Shown: positions 35,175 through 44,431 of the stretch, piece by piece
Numbering within the stretch: the first letter of the stretch is position 1
How the letters are laid out: the number at the start of each line of letters is the position of its first letter
Assembly (NCBI RefSeq): GCF_047302405.1
Contig: NZ_CP154853.1
Span: 2,170,001-2,234,000 of the forward strand
Origin: Alkalihalobacillus sp047302405
Lineage (GTDB): Bacteria > Bacillota > Bacilli > Bacillales > Bacillaceae_D
Length of the DNA stretch: 64,000 bases
Direction of reading: 5' to 3'
The notes under the pieces: generated by a model
Database searches by the model: none
Told to the model about the DNA's origin: nothing
What the model saw: the letters and a program-made list of their open reading frames with translations, nothing else
Made by a program: the position numbers and the translations under genes

Positions 35175-35263
35175 TTAGTAAAAACGGACTACCCAAAAAG
35201 ATAGTCCTTCTTGCTCATCTATAATAAATTTGTCATTACTTATAGATTTTTTTTATTATATCA
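35175..35263 (-). promoter_or_regulatory. Putative fla/che promoter and two-hairpin leader
   Basis: On the minus strand there is an extended -10 box TGATATAAT (35255-35263) without a good -35. About ten bases downstream are two successive hairpins: ATCTATAA/TTATAGAT (about 35219-35250), then GGACTA/TAGTCC (about 35185-35206) followed by GTTTTT. The second resembles a weak intrinsic terminator and lies about 150 nt before flgB, so it could be an attenuator or a back-up codY terminator. The rest of 35042-35416 is AT-rich with no gene. Confidence 0.45.
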
Positions 35264-35416
35264 CTACTTCTTTATTACTTTTTAACCATTAAAAAATTCG
35301 TCATAAAAGCGTCATATTCACAGATACTTTTACTAAATTCTAAATATTCTTTTATATTTATGCCGAAAAGTCATATTATTTTAACAAAGTCATCTGAGTA
35401 TTTTTTCCTCATTAAA

Positions 35417-35454
35417 CAAAAAAATAGGACCACTGTCACCATCAGTGGTCCTAT
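35417..35454 (-). terminator. Strong intrinsic terminator after codY
   Basis: A perfect 12-bp stem (ATAGGACCACTG with CAGTGGTCCTAT), a 7-nt loop and a run of seven T on the minus strand, 12 nt past the codY stop. Confidence 0.95.
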
Positions 35455-35465
35455 AAAATTTATAC

Positions 35466-36245
35466 TTATTTAGTTTTTAATTTGTCTAGTTCGAATAAAA
35501 ATTTGTCATTTAAAACTTTAATATATGTCCCTTTCATACCTAATGAACGAGATTCAATAACACCAGCACTTTCTAATTTACGAAGAGCGTTTACGATAAC
35601 TGAACGTGTAATTCCGACACGATCCGCGATTTTACTCGCTACAAGTAAACCTTCTTTTCCATCAAGTTCATTAAAGATATGTTCAACAGCTTCTAACTCA
35701 CTGTAAGATAATGAACTAATTGCCATTTGAACAACCGCTTTACTTCTTGCTTCCTCTTCTATTTCTTGTGTTTTTTCATGTAAGATTTCCATTCCTACTA
35801 CGGTTGCACCATATTCAGCTAAAATTAAATCATCATCATTAAACGAATCGCCTAGTCTTGATAAAACAAGTGTACCTAAACGTTGTCCTCCACCAATAAT
35901 TGGAACAATTGTTGTAAGTCCTGATTGGAATAATTCTTTATTTTCGACTGGGAACGCTGTATAGTCACTTTCAATATCAAGGTTAGCTGTTGTTTCTTCT
36001 ACTTTAAATAGACCAGTTGTATATTCTTCTGGAAATTGACGATCTTCAAACATCTTTTGCATTCTTTCGTTTTCAATTTCTTGACTAATCGCAAAACCTA
36101 ATAATTTTCCACGACGGCTAACAACAAATACGTTCGCACTAATCGCATCACGTAATGTTTCGGCCATTTCACGGAAATTGACGTGTTGACCACCTGTTTT
36201 TTGTAACATCTCATTAATTTTTCTTGTTCTTGATAATAAACTCAT
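35466..36245 (-). CDS. codY: GTP- and branched-chain-amino-acid-sensing repressor CodY
   Basis: Global nutritional regulator in low-GC Gram-positives. 259 residues; the N-terminal GAF ligand domain (MSLLSRTRKINEMLQKTGGQHVNFREMAETL...) and the C-terminal winged helix (ASKIADRVGITRSVIVNALRKLESAGVIESRSLGMKGTYIKVLND) are fully conserved. It ends the xerC-hslV-hslU-codY unit with a strong terminator. Confidence 0.98.
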   Translation of the reverse strand: MSLLSRTRKINEMLQKTGGQHVNFREMAETLRDAISANVFVVSRRGKLLGFAISQEIENERMQKMFEDRQFPEEYTTGLFKVEETTANLDIESDYTAFPVENKELFQSGLTTIVPIIGGGQRLGTLVLSRLGDSFNDDDLILAEYGATVVGMEILHEKTQEIEEEARSKAVVQMAISSLSYSELEAVEHIFNELDGKEGLLVASKIADRVGITRSVIVNALRKLESAGVIESRSLGMKGTYIKVLNDKFLFELDKLKTK

Positions 36246-36271
36246 TAAAATATCCTCCTAATTTCTACTTC

Positions 36272-37669
36272 TTATAAAATAAATTGACTTAAATCTCGAT
36301 TTTTAGCAATAGATGCTAATTTTTCATCTACGTATTCAGGGGTAATTAAAATTTCTTCTAAATTAATATCAGGTGCCTCGAATGACAAATCTTCAAGTAA
36401 TCTTTCTAATAAAGTATGCAGACGTCTAGCTCCGATATTTTCCGTATCACGATTGACCTCTGTTGCAATTGTCGCAATCTTATGAACAGCTTCGTCCGAA
36501 AATCGAACTTTTATACCTTCTGTTTCTAAAAGAGCTATATATTGTTTAATTAAAGCATTATTTGGTTCAACCAAAATACGGACAAAGTCCTGAACGGTTA
36601 GATTCTCTAATTCAACCCGGATAGGAAAACGTCCCTGAAGCTCCGGGATTAAATCAGATGGTTTTGCGACATGGAACGCCCCGGCCGCAATAAAGAGAAT
36701 ATGGTCGGTTTTAACAGAACCATATTTCGTAACAATCGTCGAACCTTCTACAATCGGAAGAATGTCTCTTTGTACCCCTTCACGCGAAACATCAGCCGAT
36801 TGTTGATTGCCTTTACCAGCTACCTTATCAATTTCATCGATAAAGATAATTCCTAGTTGTTCGGCTTTTGTTACCGCATCATGGGTTACTTCGTCCATGT
36901 CAATTAACTTTTGTGCCTCTTCTTCTGTTAACACTTTTCTCGCTTCACTTACAGGCAATCGACGCTTTTTCCGCTTTTTAGGCATCATCCCACCTAGCAT
37001 CTCTTGCATGTTCATGCCCATCTGCTCCATACCTGCTCCTTGGAACATATCCATAAAACCTTGTTGTTGCTCTTCAACATCAATGGTAACGAGATAATCT
37101 TCCAATTCACCTAATGCAAGCTGGTGGGCCATTTGTTTTCTTTTTTGGGCGATTCCATGATCTTCTTCTGTTGATGATTCTGTTTGTTCAGTTTCATTTT
37201 GTTGACCAAAGATCATTTCAAATGGGTTTTTATAATTGGATTGCTTTTTCGCTTCGGGCACAAGCAATTGAACAAGCCTCTGATTCGCTTGATTTTCAGC
37301 TTGTCTTTTGACCGATTCCATTTTTTCTTGTTTGACGATTCGAACACTCGTTTCAACTAAATCTCGGACCATTGATTCGACGTCACGACCAACGTAACCA
37401 ACTTCCGTAAATTTAGTTGCCTCTACTTTAATAAAAGGAGCTCCGACTATTTTAGCTAAACGGCGGGCAATTTCTGTTTTACCAACACCCGTTGGTCCAA
37501 TCATTAAAATATTTTTGGGCGTTACCTCATCACGAAGCTTATCTTCTAATAAACTACGACGATGGCGATTTCTTAAGGCAACAGCGACTGATTTTTTGGC
37601 TGACTCTTGACCGACAATAAACTGATTTAAACGCTCAACAATCTGACGTGGTGTTAAAGAAGTACTCAT
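36272..37669 (-). CDS. hslU: HslU (ClpY) ATPase subunit of the HslUV protease
   Basis: AAA+ unfoldase that feeds HslV. 465 residues; Walker A GPTGVGKTEIARRLAK (about 54-69), an inserted I-domain (about 110-240, rich in Gln/Glu and Met), Walker B GIIFIDEIDKVAG, sensor region ELQGRFPIRVEL and C-terminal tail ...NRDLSQFIL that docks in HslV. Confidence 0.97.
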   Translation of the reverse strand: MSTSLTPRQIVERLNQFIVGQESAKKSVAVALRNRHRRSLLEDKLRDEVTPKNILMIGPTGVGKTEIARRLAKIVGAPFIKVEATKFTEVGYVGRDVESMVRDLVETSVRIVKQEKMESVKRQAENQANQRLVQLLVPEAKKQSNYKNPFEMIFGQQNETEQTESSTEEDHGIAQKRKQMAHQLALGELEDYLVTIDVEEQQQGFMDMFQGAGMEQMGMNMQEMLGGMMPKKRKKRRLPVSEARKVLTEEEAQKLIDMDEVTHDAVTKAEQLGIIFIDEIDKVAGKGNQQSADVSREGVQRDILPIVEGSTIVTKYGSVKTDHILFIAAGAFHVAKPSDLIPELQGRFPIRVELENLTVQDFVRILVEPNNALIKQYIALLETEGIKVRFSDEAVHKIATIATEVNRDTENIGARRLHTLLERLLEDLSFEAPDINLEEILITPEYVDEKLASIAKNRDLSQFIL

Positions 37670-37722
37670 ATTTTATCACTCCTCACTTTCGCTCAGTGCT
37701 GGTAATAGTAGATTAGGCTTTA

Positions 37723-38262
37723 TTATAATTCTTCTATCACGATTTGATCATTTGTATAAACACAAAGCTCTCCTGCTGTTTCTAAGGCCGCCTTGGCAAT
37801 TTCTTTGGCACTTAATTGTGGAGCGTGTTTTTTTAATGCTCTTCCAGCTGCTAACGCATAGTTTCCACCTGAACCAATCGCTAAAATCCCATCATCAGGT
37901 TCAATCACTTCACCAGTTCCAGAAACGAGTAATAAATGCTCCTGATTCATGACAATTAACATCGCTTCTAATTGTCTCAACATTTTATCACTTCGCCATT
38001 CTTTTGCTAGTTCAACCGCCGCTCTTTGTAAATTACCATTATATTCTTCTAAACGACTTTCAAATTTCTCATACAAAGTAAAGGCATCGGCAACAGAGCC
38101 CGCAAATCCAGCAATGACTTGATTGGAATAAAGACGACGTACTTTTTTAGCGGTATGTTTCATTACAACGGCATTTCCCATCGTAACCTGCCCATCTCCA
38201 GACATCGCACATTTCCCTTCATGTCGAACCGCAAAAATCGTCGTTGCATGAAAATTGCCCAT
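37723..38262 (-). CDS. hslV: HslV (ClpQ/CodW) protease subunit
   Basis: Proteasome-beta-like peptidase of HslUV. 179 residues from ATG 38260-38262 with an AAGGGGGGA site; the ATG ten codons earlier overlaps that site. The N-terminus is MGNFHATTIFAVRH. B. subtilis CodW has Ser at position 2 and uses an N-terminal Ser nucleophile; here residue 2 is Gly, so the nucleophile would have to be one of the Thr at 7-8 after processing. Conserved GDGQVTMGNAVVMKHTAKKVRR and GSGGNYALAAGRAL are present. Confidence 0.96.
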   Translation of the reverse strand: MGNFHATTIFAVRHEGKCAMSGDGQVTMGNAVVMKHTAKKVRRLYSNQVIAGFAGSVADAFTLYEKFESRLEEYNGNLQRAAVELAKEWRSDKMLRQLEAMLIVMNQEHLLLVSGTGEVIEPDDGILAIGSGGNYALAAGRALKKHAPQLSAKEIAKAALETAGELCVYTNDQIVIEEL

Positions 38263-38346
38263 TATTCGTCCCCCCTTTAGCTCTTTTCTCAAAATAGGTC
38301 AACGTCATACCCTTATTCTACTAAGCATACACGGCTTTGAAACAAT

Positions 38347-39261
38347 TTATGCTCGTGGGTGATTTTGCATGTATACATCCCGAAGGCGTTCCTTTGTCAC
38401 ATGCGTATATATTTGAGTAGTGGACAAGCTCTCATGTCCTAAAAGCTCTTGTACCACCCTTAAGTCTGCTCCATTGTTAAGTAAATGAGTGGCAAAAGAG
38501 TGTCTTAAATGATGCGGACTCACATGTGATGTTAAGGCAGCTTCTTTTACTCTCTTTGCTAACAAAGTCCGAAATGAACGAGTTGAAAGTGGTCCACCTT
38601 TATAATTTAAAAACAGATGATTATTTGTTTCACGATTCGTCGATTTTGCTAACAGCTTTTTTCGACCGTCTTCGATATATGTGTTCAATGCCTCACAAGC
38701 AAATTCGCCAACAGGAACATAGCGCTCCTTGTTTCCTTTTCCATGAACAAATACCGTGCCAATCATAAAATCAATATCGGCCAGTTGCAACTGCTGACAT
38801 TCACTGACCCGCATCCCTGTCGCGTACAATAATTCAATAATCGCTTTGTCTCTTTGAAGTAATGGCTCCTCACCTTGTAACGAGTCAAATAATTGAATCA
38901 TTTCTTGCTCGTACAAAAAGTGGGGTAGCCTCCTGTTTTGTTTTGGCAACGCCGTCATATTAAAGACATTTTCAGAGAGAATTTCTTCTCTTTCTAAAAA
39001 ACGAAAGTACGAACGTAAAGCAGAAATTCGTCTTGATACCGATTTACGTTCATATTTCCTCTCGAAAAGATACGTCAAGTATCGGCGAACATGTTCACGG
39101 GTGACTTCTCTTTCACATAAAATCTTTTGTCCGAACATAAAGCGATAAAAATCATCTAAATCAATTTGATAGTTTGTAATCGTATGGCTGGAGACATTTT
39201 TTTCTATTTTCATATATTGAAAAAAAAGCTCTTGATTTTTGTTTCTCTGTTCAGGTTCCAT
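38347..39261 (-). CDS. xerC: Tyrosine recombinase XerC (CodV)
   Basis: Site-specific recombinase that resolves chromosome dimers at dif with XerD. 304 residues; N-terminal SAM-like DNA-binding domain, then the catalytic residues: Arg in ATGMRVSE, Lys in GKGNKERYVPV, HHLRHSFATHLL, and the Tyr nucleophile in LSTTQIYTHVTKERLRDVY. Position upstream of hslV is as in B. subtilis. Confidence 0.97.
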   Translation of the reverse strand: MEPEQRNKNQELFFQYMKIEKNVSSHTITNYQIDLDDFYRFMFGQKILCEREVTREHVRRYLTYLFERKYERKSVSRRISALRSYFRFLEREEILSENVFNMTALPKQNRRLPHFLYEQEMIQLFDSLQGEEPLLQRDKAIIELLYATGMRVSECQQLQLADIDFMIGTVFVHGKGNKERYVPVGEFACEALNTYIEDGRKKLLAKSTNRETNNHLFLNYKGGPLSTRSFRTLLAKRVKEAALTSHVSPHHLRHSFATHLLNNGADLRVVQELLGHESLSTTQIYTHVTKERLRDVYMQNHPRA

Positions 39262-39321
39262 TTCATCACCTCACAAAGCTTATCAAATTCTAACATGAAT
39301 TCAGAACAGTGACAATTATGT

Positions 39322-40629
39322 TTACACTTTTTTCACAAAATTCTGAATCTCTTCCAATGCTCGCGTAGCCAGCTTTTCATAACGCTCTTTTTTATTACGA
39401 ATCCTTTCTTCAAAAGGAGGCAATAAACCAAAGTTTGCGTTCATCGGCTGGAAGTTCTTTGAATTCGCTTGGGTAATATATTGAGCCATACTTCCAATGA
39501 CCGTCTTATCAGGAAACTCTAACATTTCTTCACCTTCTACAAAACGTGAGGCGTTAATTCCTGCAACTAGTCCAGCTGCCGCAGACTCTACATATCCTTC
39601 AACTCCAGTAATTTGACCAGCGAAAAATAAATCATCGCGCTCTTTGTATTGATACGTTGGTTTGAGTAAGTTCGGTGAGTTAATAAATGTGTTCCGATGC
39701 ATGACACCATATCGAACAATTTCTGCATTCTCTAAACCAGGAATTAAGCGAAGGACTTCTTTTTGTGGTCCCCACTTTAAATGAGTTTGAAAACCAACGA
39801 GATTGTAAAGAGTACCCGATGAATTATCTTGTCGTAATTGAACAACGGCATAAGGTCTTTTCCCTGTTTTAGGATCTTCTAATCCTACAGGTTTCATCGG
39901 GCCAAATAGCATCGTCTTTTTCCCTCTTGAAGCCATCACTTCAATTGGCATACACCCTTCAAAGAAAATTTCCTTTTCAAACTCCTTTAACGGTACTGTT
40001 TCAGCTGAAGTGAGCGCCTCATAAAAACGTTCAAACTCTTCTTCCGTCATCGGGCAGTTTAAATAAGCCGCCTCCCCTTTATCATAACGAGATTTTAAAT
40101 ACACTTTATCCAGATTAATCGAATCGGCTTCAATAATAGGTGCAGCCGCATCATAAAAATATAAGTACTCTTCACCTGTTAACTGACGTAGTTCTTTGGA
40201 AAGGCTTTCTGAAGTCAACGGTCCTGTTGCGATAATCGTTGGTCCTTCGGGGATTCCATCAACCTCTTCATTTATAACCGTTACATTCGGATGGTTTTTC
40301 ACCTTTTCCGTCACAAGGGCTGCAAAATCATGACGATCAACAGCTAACGCTCCACCAGCTGGTACTGCCGCTGAATCTGCCGCTGCAATAATGACAGAAT
40401 CAAGAGCTCTCATCTCTTCTTTTAAAACACCGACTGCATTCGTAAGGGCATTTGAACGGAGTGAGTTACTACACACAAGCTCAGCAAATTTATCCGTATG
40501 GTGAGCAGCGGTTTGTCTAACAGGACGCATTTCATATAACGAGACTTGAATGCCTCTTTTAGCTAATTGCCACGCCGCTTCACTACCTGCTAGCCCAGCA
40601 CCTATCACATTAACATGTTTCGTTTGCAT
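39322..40629 (-). CDS. trmFO: FAD/folate-dependent tRNA (uracil-54-C5)-methyltransferase TrmFO
   Basis: Methylates U54 of tRNA using methylenetetrahydrofolate and FADH2. 435 residues from ATG 40627-40629, 7 nt after GGAGG and equal in length to the B. subtilis protein; another ATG directly precedes it. The FAD loop VIGAGLAGSEAAW is near residue 7, and TDKFAELVCSNSLRSN, CPMTEEEF and NANFGLLPP are family segments. Confidence 0.97.
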   Translation of the reverse strand: MQTKHVNVIGAGLAGSEAAWQLAKRGIQVSLYEMRPVRQTAAHHTDKFAELVCSNSLRSNALTNAVGVLKEEMRALDSVIIAAADSAAVPAGGALAVDRHDFAALVTEKVKNHPNVTVINEEVDGIPEGPTIIATGPLTSESLSKELRQLTGEEYLYFYDAAAPIIEADSINLDKVYLKSRYDKGEAAYLNCPMTEEEFERFYEALTSAETVPLKEFEKEIFFEGCMPIEVMASRGKKTMLFGPMKPVGLEDPKTGKRPYAVVQLRQDNSSGTLYNLVGFQTHLKWGPQKEVLRLIPGLENAEIVRYGVMHRNTFINSPNLLKPTYQYKERDDLFFAGQITGVEGYVESAAAGLVAGINASRFVEGEEMLEFPDKTVIGSMAQYITQANSKNFQPMNANFGLLPPFEERIRNKKERYEKLATRALEEIQNFVKKV

Positions 40630-40821
40630 CATACTTCCTCCCACTTAAAACAATTGTGAACATTTTATGAATTAAGATTTTTTTTGACCATTTCCATGTA
40701 CTTTGTTTGCATTTCAAAAATATTTCTTTATTTGGATTCTCTATGTAAGAATTAAATTCCTTTGCTAAAAAGCTATCTGTACTCAGTTTATCCTATTCAA
40801 AACAATTGTAAGCATACAAAC

Positions 40822-40847
40822 GCCTTCACCCTACTAAAGGTGAAGGC
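40822..40847 (-). terminator. Hairpin terminator after topA
   Basis: A perfect 9-bp stem (GCCTTCACC with GGTGAAGGC) with an 8-nt loop, 83 nt beyond the topA stop. The T tail is short on the minus strand (GTTTG) and slightly better on the plus strand (TTTT), but no plus-strand gene precedes it. Otherwise the topA-trmFO gap is AT-rich without a gene. Confidence 0.65.
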
Positions 40848-40929
40848 TTTTAAAAAAGTACGTACAACTGACTTGATTGCCAAACATATCATAATACTTT
40901 TTTCTACAATATTCAACAAAAAACTCTTA

Positions 40930-43002
40930 TTAATTTGATTCTTCTTTATAATCACAAGATGTACACTGTACTTGTACACCCTTTTTCGACTTCTTCTCAA
41001 CGAGTTGCTGTTGACATTTTGGACACGAACGATTGATTGGCTTATCCCAAGAAATAAATTCACATTCTGGGTATCGATTACACCCATAGAACATTCGTTT
41101 CTTTTTGCTTTTTCGTTCGACAATTTGTCCTTCATGACAAGTTGGACAAGTAACCCCAATTTCCTTCACTATCGCCTTTGTATTACGACAGTCTGGGAAG
41201 TTAGAGCACGCCATAAATTTCCCATAACGGCCCATTTTGTACACCATGTCGTGCCCACATTTTTCACAAGTTTCTCCGGCTGGTTCATCCTTAATTTCAA
41301 CTTCCTTCATTTCCTCTTCGGCAACAAGAAGTCGTTTTTCAAACCCTTGATAAAAATCATCAATGATTTGAACCCAGCGATGATTCCCTTCTTCAATCGA
41401 GTCTAAATCATTCTCCATTTTAGCAGTAAATTCTACGTCTAAAATTTCTGGGAAAAATTCAACGATTAAATGAAGAACAATTTCTCCAAGCTCAGTCGGA
41501 ATGAAACGCTTCTCCTCTAAGGCCACATATCCTCTCCGCTGAATCGTATCCAATGTAGGGGCATATGTAGACGGGCGACCAATTCCTAGTTCCTCCATGG
41601 TTTTTACAAGCCTTGCTTCCGTATATCGAGGCGGTGGCTGGGTGAAATGTTGATTAGGTTCAATCTCTTCCTTTGAAACGATTCCACCTTCCTCCAAGTC
41701 CGGTAATAAGCGATCCTCTTCTTTTTTACCGTCATCATTTCCTTCAATATACACTTTCATAAAACCAGGAAATTTCAGCTTTGAACCGGTCGCTCGAAAG
41801 ATAACTCCTTGATTCGTTAAGTCAACACTCATCGTATCCATAACCGCTGGAGCCATTTCACTTGCCACAAGACGTTCCCAAATTAATTTATAAAGTCGTA
41901 ATTGATCTCTAGATAAATATACCTTTACATCTTTTGGCTCATAAAAGACGGATGTTGGCCGAATCGCTTCATGGGCATCTTGAGCATTAGAGCCTTTTTT
42001 ATCAACTCTTTTTCCTTGTCGTAAAAATTCTTTTCCATAGTTTTTTTCGATAAACTCTTTGGATTCCGTTTGAGCCGTTTCCGAAATTCTTGTGGAATCG
42101 GTACGCATATACGTAATTAACCCGACAGTTCCTTCTTTTCCCAAGTCAATTCCTTCATAGAGTTGTTGGGCAATCATCATTGTCTTTTTTGCCCGAAAGT
42201 TTAACTTTCTTGCTGCTTCCTGTTGAAGAGAAGATGTTGTAAATGGGGCAACCGGGTTACGTTTTCGCTCCTTTTTACTAACAGAAGAAATATCAAATTT
42301 TTTACCTTTGATTTTCTTTAATATAGCTTGCACTTCTTCTTCAGAGGCTAAACTCTTTTTTTTGCCATCGACGCCATAAAACTTCGCATCAAATGTTTCC
42401 TCATCCATTTTGAATTGACCTTCGATGCTCCAATATTCTTCAGGTATAAACTCTTGGATTTCTTTTTCACGCTCGATGATCATTTTGACAGCAACCGATT
42501 GTACGCGGCCAGCACTTAATCCTTTTTTCACTTTTTTCCATAGAAGTGGACTAATATTATAACCAACTAATCGGTCTAAAATCCGACGTGCTTGCTGTGC
42601 ATCGACTAAATCCATATTTATTTTTCTTGGGGTTTTAAACGCATCTTTAATCGCTTGTTTTGTAATTTCATTAAAGACGACACGACAATCTGAATTTGGA
42701 TCTACCCCTAAACTATGAGCTAAATGCCATGCGATCGCTTCCCCTTCACGATCGGGGTCAGCCGCTAAATAAATTTGTTTCACTTTTTTTGCAGCAGTCT
42801 TTAATTCTTTTAATACGGGTCCTTTACCTCGAATTGTTATATAACGTGGTTCGAAGTCTTCTTTCACATCTACTCCCATTTGACTTTTAGGTAAGTCTCT
42901 TACATGACCCATTGAAGCTTTCACAATGTATTTTTTTCCTAAATACTTTCCAATGGTCTTTGCCTTGGCGGGAGATTCTACGATTACTAAATAATCGGCC
43001 AT
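40930..43002 (-). CDS. topA: DNA topoisomerase I
   Basis: Type IA topoisomerase that relaxes negative supercoils. 690 residues: TOPRIM domain at the N-terminus (MADYLVIVESPAKAKTIGKYL ... ADPDREGEAIAWHLA), catalytic Tyr in GLITYMRTDSTRIS near residue 300, and three C-terminal zinc ribbons (CEKCGHDM, CPTCHEGQ, CPKCQQQL) at about 580-685. The last ribbon ends CTSCDYKEESN. Confidence 0.98.
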   Translation of the reverse strand: MADYLVIVESPAKAKTIGKYLGKKYIVKASMGHVRDLPKSQMGVDVKEDFEPRYITIRGKGPVLKELKTAAKKVKQIYLAADPDREGEAIAWHLAHSLGVDPNSDCRVVFNEITKQAIKDAFKTPRKINMDLVDAQQARRILDRLVGYNISPLLWKKVKKGLSAGRVQSVAVKMIIEREKEIQEFIPEEYWSIEGQFKMDEETFDAKFYGVDGKKKSLASEEEVQAILKKIKGKKFDISSVSKKERKRNPVAPFTTSSLQQEAARKLNFRAKKTMMIAQQLYEGIDLGKEGTVGLITYMRTDSTRISETAQTESKEFIEKNYGKEFLRQGKRVDKKGSNAQDAHEAIRPTSVFYEPKDVKVYLSRDQLRLYKLIWERLVASEMAPAVMDTMSVDLTNQGVIFRATGSKLKFPGFMKVYIEGNDDGKKEEDRLLPDLEEGGIVSKEEIEPNQHFTQPPPRYTEARLVKTMEELGIGRPSTYAPTLDTIQRRGYVALEEKRFIPTELGEIVLHLIVEFFPEILDVEFTAKMENDLDSIEEGNHRWVQIIDDFYQGFEKRLLVAEEEMKEVEIKDEPAGETCEKCGHDMVYKMGRYGKFMACSNFPDCRNTKAIVKEIGVTCPTCHEGQIVERKSKKKRMFYGCNRYPECEFISWDKPINRSCPKCQQQLVEKKSKKGVQVQCTSCDYKEESN

Positions 43003-43044
43003 ATTGCAACTCCCTCTCTCGAAGATAAAATGTAAATCTTCCTC

Positions 43045-43074
43045 ATTATTAAACAGACTTTCTTATTTTGTCAA
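43045..43074 (-). promoter_or_regulatory. Sigma-A promoter for topA
   Basis: TTGACA (43069-43074, all six bases) with AATAAT (43045-43050) 18 nt downstream on the minus strand, about 43 nt before the topA start codon. It lies in the dprA-topA gap. Confidence 0.7.
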
Positions 43075-43160
43075 ACTGTACTTTTTTATTTTTCTGTTTT
43101 AAAGCCACTTTTTTATCCTTTCTTCACTATCTTAGACACTATTTATATAGTAGAAACTCG

Positions 43161-44042
43161 TCAAATATCGACAGATGGTAATTCGTTTAAAATATCGTTT
43201 GCGTTCACGACAAGTTTTGCACCCTGTTGAATCAAATAATTTGTTCCTAATGATTGGGATTCATAAATAGGTCCAGGTACAGCAAATACTTCCCTTCCTT
43301 GCTCTAAGGCCTGATCGGCGGTAATTAAAGAACCACTCTTTTCTTTTGCTTCAACCACAATGACGCCATAGGAAAGACCACTTATGATTCGATTTCTTGC
43401 AGGAAACTGCCATCTTTTCGGCGGACAATAAGGAGGATACTCACTAATGACAAGTTGTTCTTTTTTAATATATTCATATAATGACAGATTTTCTTTTGGG
43501 TAAGGGTGAAAGAATCCAGAACCTAAAACCGCAATCGTTTTCCCTCCAGCCTTAATCGTAGCTTGATGTGCTATTGCATCAATTCCTTTTGCCAACCCAC
43601 TAATAATCGTCCAATTTTGTTCAATAAGTGGGGGTAATAATAGGGCGACACTCCGTTTCCCTAATTGCGTTGGTTGCCTCGTCCCAACAGCTGCGATCAT
43701 TTTCCTTTTTAATAACTCCTTTTTTCCAATTGTGTATAAGACAAGGGGTGGATCATAAATCTCTTTTAATAAAAGGGGATAATCTTCATCTATCATCGTA
43801 ATCGCTTCAATTTGATATTTTGCCAAAAATTCAACAACCTGTTCTGGATAAAAACGATGATAGTCTTCATAAAAATGAGAGGCTTGTTTTGGAGAAAAGC
43901 GATAGATTTGCTGGAGGTCGTGGACACTTAAGGTAGGTAATTGCTCTAATTGAGGATCCTTTTTTAAAATTTTGAGACATTTTGCGTTCGATACTCCTCG
44001 ACAAAAATGTAAATGAATGATTTTTTGACGAATTTGTGACAA
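43161..44042 (-). CDS. dprA: DNA-processing protein DprA (Smf)
   Basis: Loads RecA onto incoming single-stranded DNA during transformation. 293 residues if translation starts at TTG 44040-44042 (MSQIRQKIIHLHFCRG), which has AAAGG upstream and matches family length; the open frame runs 47 codons further upstream but those residues are not DprA-like. The Rossmann core has VGTRQPTQLGKRSV, SGLAKGIDAIAHQATI, AVLGSGFFHPYPKEN, RNRIISGLSYGVIVVEA and SGSLITADQALEQGREVFAVPGP. Confidence 0.95.
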   Translation of the reverse strand: MSQIRQKIIHLHFCRGVSNAKCLKILKKDPQLEQLPTLSVHDLQQIYRFSPKQASHFYEDYHRFYPEQVVEFLAKYQIEAITMIDEDYPLLLKEIYDPPLVLYTIGKKELLKRKMIAAVGTRQPTQLGKRSVALLLPPLIEQNWTIISGLAKGIDAIAHQATIKAGGKTIAVLGSGFFHPYPKENLSLYEYIKKEQLVISEYPPYCPPKRWQFPARNRIISGLSYGVIVVEAKEKSGSLITADQALEQGREVFAVPGPIYESQSLGTNYLIQQGAKLVVNANDILNELPSVDI

Positions 44043-44250
44043 TATTTCACAACCTTTCAAAAATAAAATAACGCAGAGAAAAACGGGTCGTTTGTAGGAA
44101 CTTATCGCGTGGGAAAATATATGTAGAACCAATAGGAATATTTCTGTTATACAACAAATCACATCGTCAATCATTACTCTCATTCGACATCACGTATTAA
44201 ATTCCTGCTTTTTTCGTACCGATAAAAAGTAGAAGTGGAGATTATTGTAC

Positions 44251-44328
44251 ATGAAGAAGAGCTATTTCGCTTTGACGGGGTTCCTGTCGGTTTTGGGCCG
44301 TGTAAGCCGGGTCATTTTACTCCTATAA
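44251..44328 (+). CDS. Possible 25-residue hydrophobic small ORF
   Basis: The plus strand has ATG at 44251 after GTGGAG (10 nt away), giving MKKSYFALTGFLSVLGRVSRVILLL and a TAA that touches the sucD terminator hairpin. The peptide has a basic start and hydrophobic body. It has no known homologue that I recognise and no clear promoter, so it may be chance. The rest of the 388-bp dprA-sucD gap holds only the terminator. Confidence 0.25.
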   Translation: MKKSYFALTGFLSVLGRVSRVILLL

Positions 44329-44372
44329 AAAAAGCTATCCACATAAGGTTATGTTAACCTTATCGGATAGCT
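44326..44372 (-). terminator. Strong intrinsic terminator after sucD
   Basis: The minus strand has a nested stem: AGCTATCC with GGATAGCT outside and ATAAGGTT with AACCTTAT inside, followed by seven T. It is 60 nt past the sucD stop. Confidence 0.93.
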
Positions 44373-44431
44373 TCCATTTAAATATGTCTAAGATTAGCAT
44401 CATAGGCCACTCTTATTTTGAACATTAAATA

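Noticed and set aside
35341..35369. SigmaD-like TAAA ... GCCGAAAA on the plus strand
   Set aside because: It points away from flgB toward the codY 3' end, the spacing is 17 rather than about 15, and the -10 is imperfect.
40797..41159. 120-codon minus-strand frame over the topA 3' end
   Set aside because: It overlaps the well-supported topA in another frame, runs through the topA terminator hairpin and has no recognisable domain.
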